Below, one piece after another: positions 8,591 through 16,472 of a stretch of DNA of 20,386 nt. This DNA is from Methanofastidiosum sp. (GTDB lineage Archaea; Methanobacteriota_B; Thermococci; Methanofastidiosales; Methanofastidiosaceae). Position numbers and translations under genes: made by a program. Under the pieces are notes generated by a model that was not told where the DNA came from, did no database searches, and was given only the letters and a program-made list of their open reading frames with translations. Location: NCBI GenBank assembly GCA_035362715.1, contig DAOSDU010000002.1:195798-216183 (forward strand), given 5' to 3'. Positions within the stretch are counted from its first letter, which is position 1. Every line of letters begins with the position of its first letter.

Positions 8591-9011
8591 AATTTCAACT
8601 GATGAGATAAAGTATATTGGGCTTTTTGAAAGTATGACCGGTGCAACTGTTAAGGATTGTATTTTTGAGGACAATAAAAATAAGATTGTTTATGTTGTTA
8701 AAGAAGGCGATATGGGCCTTGCCATTGGAAAAAATGGTGCGAATGCGCAGAGAGTAAAAGAAACTCTGAATAAGCCAATAGATATAATTGAATATTCAGA
8801 TGATCCTGTTAAGTTTATTAAGAATATTATCTGGCCTGTTAAAGTTAAAAATATTCATGTTTCCGAGAGAAAAGATGGCAAGAAGATAGCTGTTCTTGAT
8901 ATTAATAAGAAAGATAAAGGTCTTGTAATAGGAAAAGAAGGAAAAAATATAGATCGAATCAAAAACCTATTAAAGAGACATCATAATCTTGACGATATAA
9001 TGATCATGTAG
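8580..9011 (+). CDS. nusA: Archaeal NusA-like transcription factor (two KH domains)
   Basis: This 143-residue protein contains only the paired KH RNA-binding domains. It lacks the polymerase-binding N-terminal and S1 domains of bacterial NusA, which is normal for archaea. The GxxG loops are GKNG at 50-53 and GKEG at 118-121. The role is inferred to be RNA binding linked to transcription elongation or termination. The start overlaps the eL30 stop by 11 bases, and its GGAGGGAAGG site lies inside the eL30 coding end, so the two are likely translationally coupled. Confidence 0.95.
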   Translation: MGIKISTDEIKYIGLFESMTGATVKDCIFEDNKNKIVYVVKEGDMGLAIGKNGANAQRVKETLNKPIDIIEYSDDPVKFIKNIIWPVKVKNIHVSERKDGKKIAVLDINKKDKGLVIGKEGKNIDRIKNLLKRHHNLDDIMIM

Positions 9012-9022
9012 AGGTTGTAAAT

Positions 9023-9457
9023 ATGAGTAAACCACATGGCAGAAACGCTGCGAGAAAAATCGAGGGAATAAGAAAAAGATTTAGATGGAAAGATAAAGGT
9101 TACAAGGTTCAAGCGCTAGACCTTAAAGTTAAATCAGATCCTTTAGAGGGTAGTCCTCAGGCTAGAGGGATTGTACTTGAGAAAGTACCTATTGAGGCAA
9201 AACAGCCCAACTCTGCTCTTAGAAAATGCATTAGAGTTCAGCTTATTAAAAACGGTAGGCAGATAACTGCATTTTGCCCGGGAGACGGCGCTATAAACTT
9301 CATTGACGAACACGATGAGGTCGTAATTGAAGGAATTGGCGGCAGGCAGGGCGGATCAATGGGAGATATCCCTGGAGTCAGATTTAAAGTAATTAAAGTA
9401 AACAGAGTTTCATTAAATGAGATGGTTAAAGGAAGGAAAGAGAAACCGGTAAGGTAG
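9023..9457 (+). CDS. rps12: 30S ribosomal protein uS12
   Basis: Small-subunit decoding-centre protein. It carries the family hallmark KQPNSALRKCIRVQLIKNG around residues 60-78 and the loop GGRQGGSMGDIPGVRFKV towards the C-terminus. The N-terminus (KPHGRNAARK, then RKRFRWKD) is the archaeal/eukaryotic type. Its length of 144 residues is typical. It begins 11 bases after nusA with a GAGGTTG site and is followed five bases later by rps7, as in archaeal str operons. Confidence 0.98.
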   Translation: MSKPHGRNAARKIEGIRKRFRWKDKGYKVQALDLKVKSDPLEGSPQARGIVLEKVPIEAKQPNSALRKCIRVQLIKNGRQITAFCPGDGAINFIDEHDEVVIEGIGGRQGGSMGDIPGVRFKVIKVNRVSLNEMVKGRKEKPVR

Positions 9458-9462
9458 ATATT

Positions 9463-10098
9463 ATGGATATTAAAGATAGATTTTACATTCCCGATAACCT
9501 CAAAGTCTTTGGCAAATGGGATACAGATATCGCCGTTGAAGATTTGGGAATAAAGAGTTATGTTAATCTTACCCCCACTGTAGTTCTTCATACCGCAGGA
9601 AGGCACCAAAAGAGAAGATTCTGGAAAAATAAAATGAATATTATCGAAAGACTCTCAAACAAAATGATGAGATCAGGGTCTGCTGGGAAAAAGACGGGTG
9701 GAAGATTCTTGAGAAGACATGGTGGCTACACAGGTAAGAAACAGGCCACTTATAAAACATTAAAACTTGCTTTTGAAGATATTAATAAAAAAACAAAACA
9801 GAATCCTTTGGAAGTACTAGTTAAAGCATTGGAATATGCGGGGCCAAGAGAGGAAGTAACAACACTTTCCTACGGAGGAATTAAGTACCACCTTTCAGTA
9901 GATACAGGGTCTCAAAGAAGACTTGATATGGCACTTAAGAATATTGCACTCGGTGCAAGCCTTAAAACTTTTAAAACAAAGAAAAAGTTCCATGAAACAT
10001 TGGCTGAAGAGATTATTCTTGCTTCAAAAGGAGAAATGGCAAGCTTTTCTGTTAACAAGAAGGAAGAAATAGAGAGGATAGCAAAATCGGCCAGATAA
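9463..10098 (+). CDS. rps7: 30S ribosomal protein uS7
   Basis: Small-subunit head protein that contacts the 3' domain of 16S rRNA and the E-site tRNA. Recognisable segments are NIIERLSNKMMRSG, the basic GRFLRRHGGYTGKK stretch, NPLEVLVKALEYAGPREEVT and the C-terminal half with DTGSQRRLDMALKNIALGA. At 211 residues it has the archaeal length, with an N-terminal extension over bacterial S7. The ATG sits five bases after the rps12 stop, with a GGTAAGGTAGAT site inside the end of rps12. EF-2 begins 20 bases downstream. Confidence 0.97.
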   Translation: MDIKDRFYIPDNLKVFGKWDTDIAVEDLGIKSYVNLTPTVVLHTAGRHQKRRFWKNKMNIIERLSNKMMRSGSAGKKTGGRFLRRHGGYTGKKQATYKTLKLAFEDINKKTKQNPLEVLVKALEYAGPREEVTTLSYGGIKYHLSVDTGSQRRLDMALKNIALGASLKTFKTKKKFHETLAEEIILASKGEMASFSVNKKEEIERIAKSAR

Positions 10099-10118
10099 TT
10101 CGATTGTGGTGATTCATT

Positions 10119-12317
10119 ATGGGCAGAAAAGAAGAGATGGCGAAGAGAGTTAAAGAATTAATGAAAGATCCAAAGTACATAAGGAATACTGGGATAGCCG
10201 CACACATTGATCACGGTAAAACTACATTGAGTGATAACCTTCTATCTGGCGCAGGCCTTATGTCAGAGGATCTCGCAGGAAAACAGCTTGTCTTGGATTT
10301 TGATGAACAGGAGCAGGCAAGGGGAATTACAATTAACGCATCTAACATATCAATGGTACACAGAAACAAAGGTCAAGATTACTTAGTTAATTTGATTGAT
10401 ACACCTGGACACGTTGACTTTGGAGGAGACGTTACCAGGGCAATGAGGGCAATAGATGGATGTATTATAGTTGTCTGTGCTGTAGAAGGTAAGATGCCTC
10501 AGACTGAAACTGTGGTAAGGCAAGCCCTAAAGGAAAGGGTAAAACCAACACTTTTCATTAATAAAGTTGACAGATTGATAAGGGAACTTCAGCTTTCACC
10601 TGAAGAGTTACAGAACAGGTTCGTTAAAATTATCAATGAGGTAAACAAATTAATTAAAAATGCAGCCCCTCCAGAATTTAAGGATAGCTGGCAGGTTAGC
10701 GTTACTGAAGGCAGCGTAGCATTTGGTTCAGCTTACTATAACTGGGCTATAAACGTCCCTTACATGAAAAAGACTGGAATATCTTTTAAGGATATTATTG
10801 AACACTGTATGAACGATACTCAAAAGGAACTTTCTAAAAAATCTCCTTTACATGAAATCCTTCTTGATATGATGGTTACACATCTTCCAAATCCCTTAGT
10901 TGCACAGAAGTATAGGATCCCTCAGATCTGGAAGGGAGACCTTGAAAGTGCTGTGGGTAAGGATATGTTGGAGTGCAATCCAAACGGACATCTTGGAATG
11001 GTTGTTACAAAGATTGTGCAAGATCCGCATGCTGGGGAAATCAGTGTAGGTAGATTATTTTCAGGAACCTTAAAAACTGGTCAAGAGGTATGGATAGTAG
11101 CAACAAAAAACAAGAGGAGAGTTCAGCAAGTCGGAATTTTCATGGGGGCAGACAGGGAGAACTTAGAGGTAGTTCCATGCGGTAACATAGTTGCAGTTAC
11201 AGGCCTAAAAGAAGCAATAGCCGGTGAAACAATTTGTACTGGTGATGAACCAATCACACCCTTTGAGGCGATAAAGCACTACTCAGAACCTGTAGTCACA
11301 GTTGCAGTAGAGCCAAAAAATACCAAAGATTTAGCAAAACTAGTTGAAGTTTTGAGACAAGTTTCAAAGGAAGACCCAACACTAGTAGCCAAAATCAATG
11401 AAGATAGCGGAGAATATTTATTATCTGGTATGGGAGAACTTCACTTAGAGGTAGTCGGTTACAGAATTACTCATGACAGAGGGATTGATATAAAATTATC
11501 CCAACCAATTGTTATCTACAGAGAATCAATTGATGGTAAATCTGAAGCTGTAGAAGGTAAATCTCCAAACAAACATAACAGATTCTATATGCAGGTAGAG
11601 CCTTTAGAGGATAATGTTTACAATGCAGTAAAAGAGGGAATAATACCCGAAGGCAGAATTAAAGGCAAAGATCTAGGTCCACAACTAAGAGAACTTGGAA
11701 TGGATAGTGACGAAGTAAAAGGTATTGCAGATGTTTACAACGGGAACGTATTCTTCAACATGACAAAAGGAATAGTGTACATTAACGAAGTAATAGAACT
11801 TGTCATACAATCAATTCATGAAGCTATTGACGGAGGCCCATATTCAAGAGAGCCCGTAATGAAACTCAAGATAAAGCTTGTAGATTGTAAGCTTCACGAG
11901 GATTCCATTCACAGAGGTCCAGCGCAAGTTATACCTGCTGTAAGGGAAGGACTATTTGCAGCAATGCTATATGCAAGACCTGTGATATACGAGCCTATCC
12001 AGAAAGTTACTATTACGTCACCTCAAGACTACATGGGAGCTGTAACAAGAGAAGTGCAGTCTAGAAGAGGGCAGATATTGGATATTTCTCAGGAAGGAGA
12101 TATGACAACAGTTGTCTCTATCACACCAGTTTCTGAAATGTTCGGATTTGCTGGTGACATAAGAGGCGCAACTGAAGGTAGGGCACTATGGTCAACTGAA
12201 TATGCAGGTTACCAGAAGCTTCCAACAGAACTTCAGATGCAGACCGTTGAGGCAATCAGAAAGAGGAAAGGACTTAAACCACAGCCTCCAAAACCTGAAG
12301 ATTACCTAAACATGTAA
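10119..12317 (+). CDS. fusA: Translation elongation factor aEF-2
   Basis: GTPase that drives ribosome translocation. G1 is AHIDHGKT (28-35), G2 includes ARGITI, G3 is DTPGH (94-98) and G4 is NKVD (148-151). H598, in DSIHRGPAQVIP, is the position modified to diphthamide in archaeal and eukaryotic EF-2. The domain IV/V sequence continues through SPQDYMGAVTREVQSRRG. Its 732 residues are the normal archaeal size. The start is supported by GGTGATTC upstream. It is the last gene of the large operon, because a separate promoter lies right after its stop. Confidence 0.98.
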   Translation: MGRKEEMAKRVKELMKDPKYIRNTGIAAHIDHGKTTLSDNLLSGAGLMSEDLAGKQLVLDFDEQEQARGITINASNISMVHRNKGQDYLVNLIDTPGHVDFGGDVTRAMRAIDGCIIVVCAVEGKMPQTETVVRQALKERVKPTLFINKVDRLIRELQLSPEELQNRFVKIINEVNKLIKNAAPPEFKDSWQVSVTEGSVAFGSAYYNWAINVPYMKKTGISFKDIIEHCMNDTQKELSKKSPLHEILLDMMVTHLPNPLVAQKYRIPQIWKGDLESAVGKDMLECNPNGHLGMVVTKIVQDPHAGEISVGRLFSGTLKTGQEVWIVATKNKRRVQQVGIFMGADRENLEVVPCGNIVAVTGLKEAIAGETICTGDEPITPFEAIKHYSEPVVTVAVEPKNTKDLAKLVEVLRQVSKEDPTLVAKINEDSGEYLLSGMGELHLEVVGYRITHDRGIDIKLSQPIVIYRESIDGKSEAVEGKSPNKHNRFYMQVEPLEDNVYNAVKEGIIPEGRIKGKDLGPQLRELGMDSDEVKGIADVYNGNVFFNMTKGIVYINEVIELVIQSIHEAIDGGPYSREPVMKLKIKLVDCKLHEDSIHRGPAQVIPAVREGLFAAMLYARPVIYEPIQKVTITSPQDYMGAVTREVQSRRGQILDISQEGDMTTVVSITPVSEMFGFAGDIRGATEGRALWSTEYAGYQKLPTELQMQTVEAIRKRKGLKPQPPKPEDYLNM

Positions 12318-12321
12318 AATG

Positions 12322-12338
12322 GAAAAAGCTTAAAAATG
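12322..12338 (+). promoter_or_regulatory. BRE/TATA promoter of the EF-1A gene
   Basis: GAAAAAGCTTAAAAATG lies just after the EF-2 stop. It shares AGCTTAAA with the promoter at 627-640. The predicted start is near 12360, leaving an A/T-rich leader of about 40-45 bases before the ATG at 12402. Confidence 0.75.
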
Positions 12339-12401
12339 GATTTAATTTAGAGGATTATACCAGATATAATAAAAATATAGTAAAAAAAGGAGGAAATAAT
12401 T

Positions 12402-13691
12402 ATGGCAACTCAAAAACCACATTTAAATGTAGCCTTTATCGGCCATGTCGATCACGGAAAATCTACGTCCGTAGGTCAATTACTAGTTATGCACGGTGAT
12501 ATCAGAGCAGATCTCATTAAAAAGTTCGAGGAAATGGGAGAAAAAGGTAAGACGTTTAAGTTTGCTTGGGTAATGGATAATCTAAAGGAAGAGAGAGAAA
12601 GAGGAGTTACAATAGATCTTTCTCACAAAAAGTTTGAAACTGATTCAAAATACATTACAATCGTGGACTGTCCAGGTCACAGAGATTTCGTTAAAAACAT
12701 GATTACTGGAGCTTCACAAGCAGATGCCGCAGTTCTAGTAGTTGCAGTAAATGATGGTATCATGCCACAGACACAGGAGCACGTTTTCTTGTCTAGAACA
12801 CTTGGTATCCAACAAATAGCTGTATTGGTAAACAAGATGGACACAGTAAACTACTCGCAGGAGAAGTTTAACGCCATTAAGGCAGAAGTAGAGAAGTTAA
12901 TTAAGACAGTTGGATTCAAAGTTGAAGAAACAAAGTTTATCCCTGGTTCAGCATTTAACGGAGACAACATAGCAGGTAAATCTGACAAGACACCATGGTA
13001 CACAGGACCGTCATTATTAGAAGCCGTAGACTCTTTCAAAGAACCAGATAAACCAACAGACAAGCCACTTAGACTTCCAATTCAGGATGTTTACACAATC
13101 ACTGGTGTAGGAACAGTACCTGTTGGAAGAGTAGAAACTGGAATAATGAAGAAGGGAGATACAGTATTATTCGAGCCAGCTACAACAGTATTTGGAAAGC
13201 CAATTTCTGGTGAAGTAAAGACAATCGAAATGCACCACGAAACACTAGATCAGGCACTACCAGGAGACAACGTTGGATTCAACGTTAGAGGTGTTGGAAA
13301 GAACGATATTAAGAGGGGAGATGTTCTAGGACATCCAAACAACCCACCAAGAGTAGTAACATTGAACGACTCTTTCAAAGCACAGATAGTAGTTCTAAGA
13401 CACCCAACAGCCATAACCGCTGGATACACACCAGTATTCCACTGCCACACAGCACAGGTAGCATGCACATTTGAGAAACTACTTGCAGAGCTTGATCCAA
13501 AGACCGGTAACGTAAAGACTGAAAATCCTGACTTCCTAAAGAGCGGTAGCGCTGCCATTGTCCAGATAAAGCCAACAAAACCCATGGTTATTGAGGAAAT
13601 AAAAGTAATACCTCAGTTGGGTAGGTTTGCCGTAAGGGATATGGGAGCAACAGTTGCCGCTGGAATGGTCCAGTCTATAACTAAGGCATAA
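12402..13691 (+). CDS. tuf: Translation elongation factor aEF-1A
   Basis: GTPase that delivers aminoacyl-tRNA to the ribosome. G1 is GHVDHGKS (14-21), G3 is DCPGH (89-93), G4 is NKMD (144-147) and G5 is SAF (183-185). The switch I region (FAWVMDNLKEERERGVTIDL) is the archaeal/eukaryotic EF-1A type. Its 429 residues match the usual 425-435. The start follows an excellent AGGAGG site. The gene has its own promoter and is followed 42 bases later by uS10, a standard archaeal pairing. Confidence 0.98.
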   Translation: MATQKPHLNVAFIGHVDHGKSTSVGQLLVMHGDIRADLIKKFEEMGEKGKTFKFAWVMDNLKEERERGVTIDLSHKKFETDSKYITIVDCPGHRDFVKNMITGASQADAAVLVVAVNDGIMPQTQEHVFLSRTLGIQQIAVLVNKMDTVNYSQEKFNAIKAEVEKLIKTVGFKVEETKFIPGSAFNGDNIAGKSDKTPWYTGPSLLEAVDSFKEPDKPTDKPLRLPIQDVYTITGVGTVPVGRVETGIMKKGDTVLFEPATTVFGKPISGEVKTIEMHHETLDQALPGDNVGFNVRGVGKNDIKRGDVLGHPNNPPRVVTLNDSFKAQIVVLRHPTAITAGYTPVFHCHTAQVACTFEKLLAELDPKTGNVKTENPDFLKSGSAAIVQIKPTKPMVIEEIKVIPQLGRFAVRDMGATVAAGMVQSITKA

Positions 13692-13717
13692 AATTTTAAT
13701 TTATTTTATTTTTATTT
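13692..13717 (+). terminator. T-rich tract after EF-1A, possible partial terminator
   Basis: The 42-base gap between EF-1A and uS10 contains several T runs (TTTT, TTTATTTTATTTTTATTT) with no hairpin. Such U-tracts can terminate archaeal polymerase. Here it may lower read-through into rps10, but this is inferred. Confidence 0.4.
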
Positions 13718-13733
13718 GAATGAGGCGATATAG

Positions 13734-14042
13734 GTGCAAAAAGCTAGAATAAGATTGACTGCAATGGAAACAGGAAAACTTGACGAAGTTTGTTCGCAGG
13801 TTAAGAAGATAGCGGAGCGTACAGGTGTAGACATAGCCGGGCCAATACCATTACCAACAAAGAAATTAAAAGTACCAGTAAGAAAATCCACTTCTGGTGA
13901 CGGTAAGGCTACATGGGAACGATGGGAAATGAGGATACACAAAAGACTCATCGAAATCGACGCTGATGAAAGGACCATGAGACAGATAATGAGAGTCAAA
14001 GTTCCTGAAAGAGTTAACATAGAAATTGAATTATTGTCCTAA
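13734..14042 (+). CDS. rps10: 30S ribosomal protein uS10
   Basis: Small-subunit head protein of 102 residues. Typical archaeal/eukaryotic uS10 features are KARIRLTAMETGKLDEVC at the N-terminus, GPIPLPTKKLKVPVRKSTSGDGKATWE in the loop region, and MRIHKRLIEIDADERTMRQI before a C-terminal ERVNIEIEL strand. The start is GTG at 13734, giving QKARIRL immediately after the initiator. An imperfect GAGGCGAT site lies upstream. It is probably co-transcribed with EF-1A, although the T-rich spacer may attenuate it. Confidence 0.96.
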   Translation: MQKARIRLTAMETGKLDEVCSQVKKIAERTGVDIAGPIPLPTKKLKVPVRKSTSGDGKATWERWEMRIHKRLIEIDADERTMRQIMRVKVPERVNIEIELLS

Positions 14043-14047
14043 TCTAT

Positions 14048-14071
14048 TATTGTATTTAAAAAATACAATAT
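14048..14071. terminator. Hairpin between convergent genes, likely bidirectional terminator
   Basis: TATTGTATTT (14048-14057) and AAATACAATA (14061-14070) form a perfect 10-bp stem with a three-base AAA loop. A pyrimidine-rich stretch follows on the plus strand. It lies between the ends of convergent uS10 and the beta-propeller gene. Confidence 0.65.
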
Positions 14072-14112
14072 CTCTTCTTTGATAGAATTTGTATAAAAAA
14101 TAAAATATAAAA

Positions 14113-15228
14113 TTAATTCCTATACTTTACTGTGCAGAATTCCCAAGATTTTAATCTTGTGCTTCCTGTTACAACTATATTGCCTTTTGAGTCAAACGCA
14201 ATGCCATTTGCCATATCGTCTTCTCCAATTGCTTGTCTCTGTTCCCAGAGCTGTTTCCCGTTTTTGTCGTATACTATAGTAAGATAATCAAAGTAAAGGG
14301 CGTTTCCTTTATAGGATGTCCCTGTAACCGCAATATTATCTTTTTTGTCAATTGCAACTGCAAATGCTTTATCATCTTTTCCAGCATTGTAAGTTCTGCG
14401 CCATAATAATTTTCCATCTTTGTTGTATTTCAATGTCTTGAAATCAAAATCGTTTCCATTGTGGAAATAGCCTGAGATAATTATGTTATTTTCAAAATCA
14501 GTAGCAATTCCCATTCCATGCGCCTGGCTATCGTCAAATTGTACTCTCCAGAGAGGGCTACCGTCCTTGTCATATTTTAAGAGCAAGAATGAATTTGTAG
14601 TATCTGCCCTGCTTCTGCCCATTGTCATTCCCCCAATTATAATATTATCCAAGGAATCGATGGCAACATCATAAGCATAGTCATCGTGAGCATCTTCAAA
14701 TAAGACTTTCCAAAGCATCCTGCCATTCTTATCATATTTAACTGTATATATGTCGTACTGATTAGTAATAAAGGAGTGTCCAGTAACTATTACGTTGCCT
14801 TTGGAATCTGTAGCAACGCCTTCGCCACTATCGTTACCTCCCATATTGAACTTTTCAGCCCAGAGTTTTTTTCCTTCAGAGTTATATTTTACCGTGTAGT
14901 ATCTACCACTTGATATCCCAGTAACAATAACGTTGTTTTGCCTGTCAACTGTGACATCATTTGCCTGTTGTGTCCCATCTTCCTGCTCGACGTTTTGCCA
15001 GAGCACGTTTCCGTTTCTATCGTATTTGATAGTAACATAGTCCCAGCTCTTAACGTAAGTAGATCCAGTAACAATAATATTGTCCTGAAAATCACAGACT
15101 ACGCTGTTTGCAAAATCATTTTTTCCCCCATCGTAGCTCTTTTCCCACATTAAGCTGTAAGCAAGGGTTGCCATAGGCAGAGAAAAAACCAACATCGAAA
15201 GCACTAAAATTACATATTTATTTTTCAT
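14113..15228 (-). CDS. Secreted seven-repeat beta-propeller protein (SBBP-like)
   Basis: Function unknown. Residues 1 to about 23 form a signal peptide (MKNKYV, a long hydrophobic core, then MATLA). The rest is seven tandem repeats of about 45-55 residues. Each has an LW or MW strand, a D.....GVA.D..gNIIVTG strand pair and a final YxTvKYdknGk strand. This fits a seven-bladed propeller, with the last repeat ending at KYRN and the first starting at SLMWEK. No anchor or catalytic motif is visible. Surface binding or an envelope role is inferred. An upstream in-frame ATG exists at 15246, but GGTGAT lies just before the ATG at 15228. It is transcribed alone and convergent to rps10. Confidence 0.88.
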   Translation of the reverse strand: MKNKYVILVLSMLVFSLPMATLAYSLMWEKSYDGGKNDFANSVVCDFQDNIIVTGSTYVKSWDYVTIKYDRNGNVLWQNVEQEDGTQQANDVTVDRQNNVIVTGISSGRYYTVKYNSEGKKLWAEKFNMGGNDSGEGVATDSKGNVIVTGHSFITNQYDIYTVKYDKNGRMLWKVLFEDAHDDYAYDVAIDSLDNIIIGGMTMGRSRADTTNSFLLLKYDKDGSPLWRVQFDDSQAHGMGIATDFENNIIISGYFHNGNDFDFKTLKYNKDGKLLWRRTYNAGKDDKAFAVAIDKKDNIAVTGTSYKGNALYFDYLTIVYDKNGKQLWEQRQAIGEDDMANGIAFDSKGNIVVTGSTRLKSWEFCTVKYRN

Positions 15229-15263
15229 AGTATCACCTATATGCACATATAATTTGTATTAAG

Positions 15264-15274
15264 AATATATAAGG
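15264..15274 (-). promoter_or_regulatory. TATA box of the beta-propeller gene
   Basis: Minus-strand CCTTATATATT lies about 36-46 bases upstream of the ATG at 15228. This leaves a leader just long enough to carry the GGTGAT site. It is back-to-back with the promoter of the membrane-protein gene. Confidence 0.6.
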
Positions 15275-15314
15275 TTATACGATATTTTGAATATAATCAA
15301 AATTTTATATCATA

Positions 15315-15328
15315 AAATTTAAATATTG
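15315..15328 (+). promoter_or_regulatory. TATA box of the small membrane protein gene
   Basis: AAATTTAAATATTG on the plus strand is placed 32-45 bases before the ATG at 15360, with GGTGAT in between. It is part of a divergent intergenic region of about 130 bases. Confidence 0.55.
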
Positions 15329-15359
15329 AATATCATTTTTCTATCTATGGGTGATAAAA

Positions 15360-15740
15360 ATGATTGACTTAATAGCTATAGCTGCATTAGGACTTATAGG
15401 AATAATAGGTTTTGTTGCACTGGTATTTCTAGATGCAATATTCTTGTGGTTGGGAACTAAGTTTGCAGGTATTGATAAAGCCTCATTCGGTAAGGCAATA
15501 ATAGGCGTATTTATCATGATAGTACTAAGTGCCATCTTGGGGTCACTTCTTGGTCCACTCGGAATTCTTGGAATAATCTTAAGTTTCATAGTGACATTAT
15601 GGGCAGTGAAGTCACTATATGGGACTTCTTGGGGCAAGGCATTTTTAGCACTAATCTTGGCATTCGTAGCTTTCATAGTGCTTTCAGTGGTTTTGTTAGC
15701 ATTATTGGGGATTGGTCTCTCAAATCTAGGCATTTTTTAA
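15360..15740 (+). CDS. Small multi-pass membrane protein of unknown function
   Basis: A 126-residue, very hydrophobic protein. Four membrane segments can be drawn at about residues 6-33, 46-64, 65-84 and 93-118. Short polar links carry LGTKFAGIDKASFGKA and KSLYGTSWGKA. The two loops share a K-A-x-F/W-G-K-A-like pattern, which hints at an internal two-fold repeat of a two-helix unit. The in-frame GTG at 15351 overlaps GGGTGAT, which instead serves as the ribosome binding site for ATG 15360. I recognise no named family. A T-rich tract and then an acetyltransferase gene follow within 26 bases. Confidence 0.8.
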   Translation: MIDLIAIAALGLIGIIGFVALVFLDAIFLWLGTKFAGIDKASFGKAIIGVFIMIVLSAILGSLLGPLGILGIILSFIVTLWAVKSLYGTSWGKAFLALILAFVAFIVLSVVLLALLGIGLSNLGIF

Positions 15741-15757
15741 TTTATTTATTTTTTATA
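15741..15757 (+). terminator. T-rich tract after the membrane protein gene
   Basis: The 25-base gap before the next gene is almost all T with a few A. It could act as a U-tract terminator, or simply be a spacer in a two-gene transcript. There is no stem-loop. Confidence 0.35.
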
Positions 15758-15765
15758 GGGATTAG

Positions 15766-16236
15766 ATGATAATAAGAAACTGTACGGTAGAAGATGTTGA
15801 CAGAGTCAGAAGATTTGTTGATGCATGCAAACCTTTGGAGTTGCATACATCCTTTACATACTGGGCAATATTCAATTATTTTTCTAATCTATGTTTTTTA
15901 ATGATAGAAGATGAAAAATTAATTGGATTTATCTCTGGGATCAGAAGCTCTTTAGACAAAGATGCTGTGTATCTATGGCAGATTGGTGTGTCAAAAGAAT
16001 ACCGTGGCAAAAAATATGCTTCTCGATTGATTGACCATTTAATTAAAGGCGCTATTTTTTTAGATTGTAATAGAATCCAAGTCTCAATTTCGCCTGAGAA
16101 CGAATCAAGTTACAATACTTTTCTTAAATATACAAAAGAGCATTCCTATAATTTTACAAAAATTGGCGAAGTAAAATATCACGACACTTTGACCGGTAAG
16201 AATGAATATGAAATTATCTACCAGATTGAAATTTGA
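15766..16236 (+). CDS. GNAT-family N-acetyltransferase, EctA-like
   Basis: A 156-residue acetyltransferase using acetyl-CoA. The central strand and motif A are VYLWQIGVSKEYRGKKYASRL, with the CoA-pyrophosphate loop RGKKYA at 80-85. The fourth position is Lys instead of Gly, a tolerated variant. The order of motifs resembles diaminobutyrate acetyltransferase EctA: PLELHTSFTYWAI, then GFISGI, VYLWQIGV and a SISPEN motif ahead of SYNTF. No ectB or ectC gene is nearby, so the substrate is unknown. Another small amine or diamine is possible. It starts 26 bases after the membrane protein, behind an AGGGAT site. Confidence 0.8.
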   Translation: MIIRNCTVEDVDRVRRFVDACKPLELHTSFTYWAIFNYFSNLCFLMIEDEKLIGFISGIRSSLDKDAVYLWQIGVSKEYRGKKYASRLIDHLIKGAIFLDCNRIQVSISPENESSYNTFLKYTKEHSYNFTKIGEVKYHDTLTGKNEYEIIYQIEI

Positions 16237-16247
16237 CGGCCCACAAA

Positions 16248-16256
16248 TTTTATAAA
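16248..16256 (+). promoter_or_regulatory. TATA box of tRNA-Ser
   Basis: TTTTATAAA is centred about 29 bases upstream of the mature tRNA-Ser 5' end, so transcription would begin at or just before the tRNA. Confidence 0.65.
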
Positions 16257-16280
16257 CTAACTAACATGATTTAAATTTAA

Positions 16281-16367
16281 GCCGAGGTCGCATAGCTAGG
16301 ATTAGTGCGCCGGACTTGAGATCCGGTTTCCCCTAGGGAAGCGGGAGTTCAAATCTCCCCCTCGGCG
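16281..16367 (+). tRNA. tRNA-Ser (TGA)
   Basis: The acceptor stem GCCGAGG (16281-16287) pairs with CCTCGGC (16360-16366), discriminator G16367. The anticodon stem CCGGA/TCCGG encloses CTTGAGA, giving TGA. The long variable arm TTCCC-CTA-GGGAA is a class II feature. The T-arm is GGGAG/CTCCC. CCA is not encoded. Confidence 0.93.
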
Positions 16368-16442
16368 CTTTTCGCTTTTTGATTAGAGCTATCTTACTCT
16401 ATTCTTAGTTCCAATGTTTTGCTAATCTTATTCATAGAAACT

Positions 16443-16451
16443 CATAAATAA
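16443..16451 (+). promoter_or_regulatory. TATA box of the second GNAT gene
   Basis: CATAAATAA with GAAACT just upstream sits 22-30 bases before the ATG at 16473. No Shine-Dalgarno sequence is present, so the transcript is probably leaderless. Confidence 0.55.
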
Positions 16452-16472
16452 TTAAGTAGTAATAATAGTATA

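Noticed and set aside
15341..15733. A 130-codon minus-strand ORF opposite the small membrane protein
   Set aside because: The sense frame has a TATA box, GGTGAT site and clear membrane segments; the antisense frame has none of these.
15766..16236. Ectoine biosynthesis cluster
   Set aside because: Only an EctA-like acetyltransferase is present. ectB and ectC are not in the window, so the pathway cannot be claimed.
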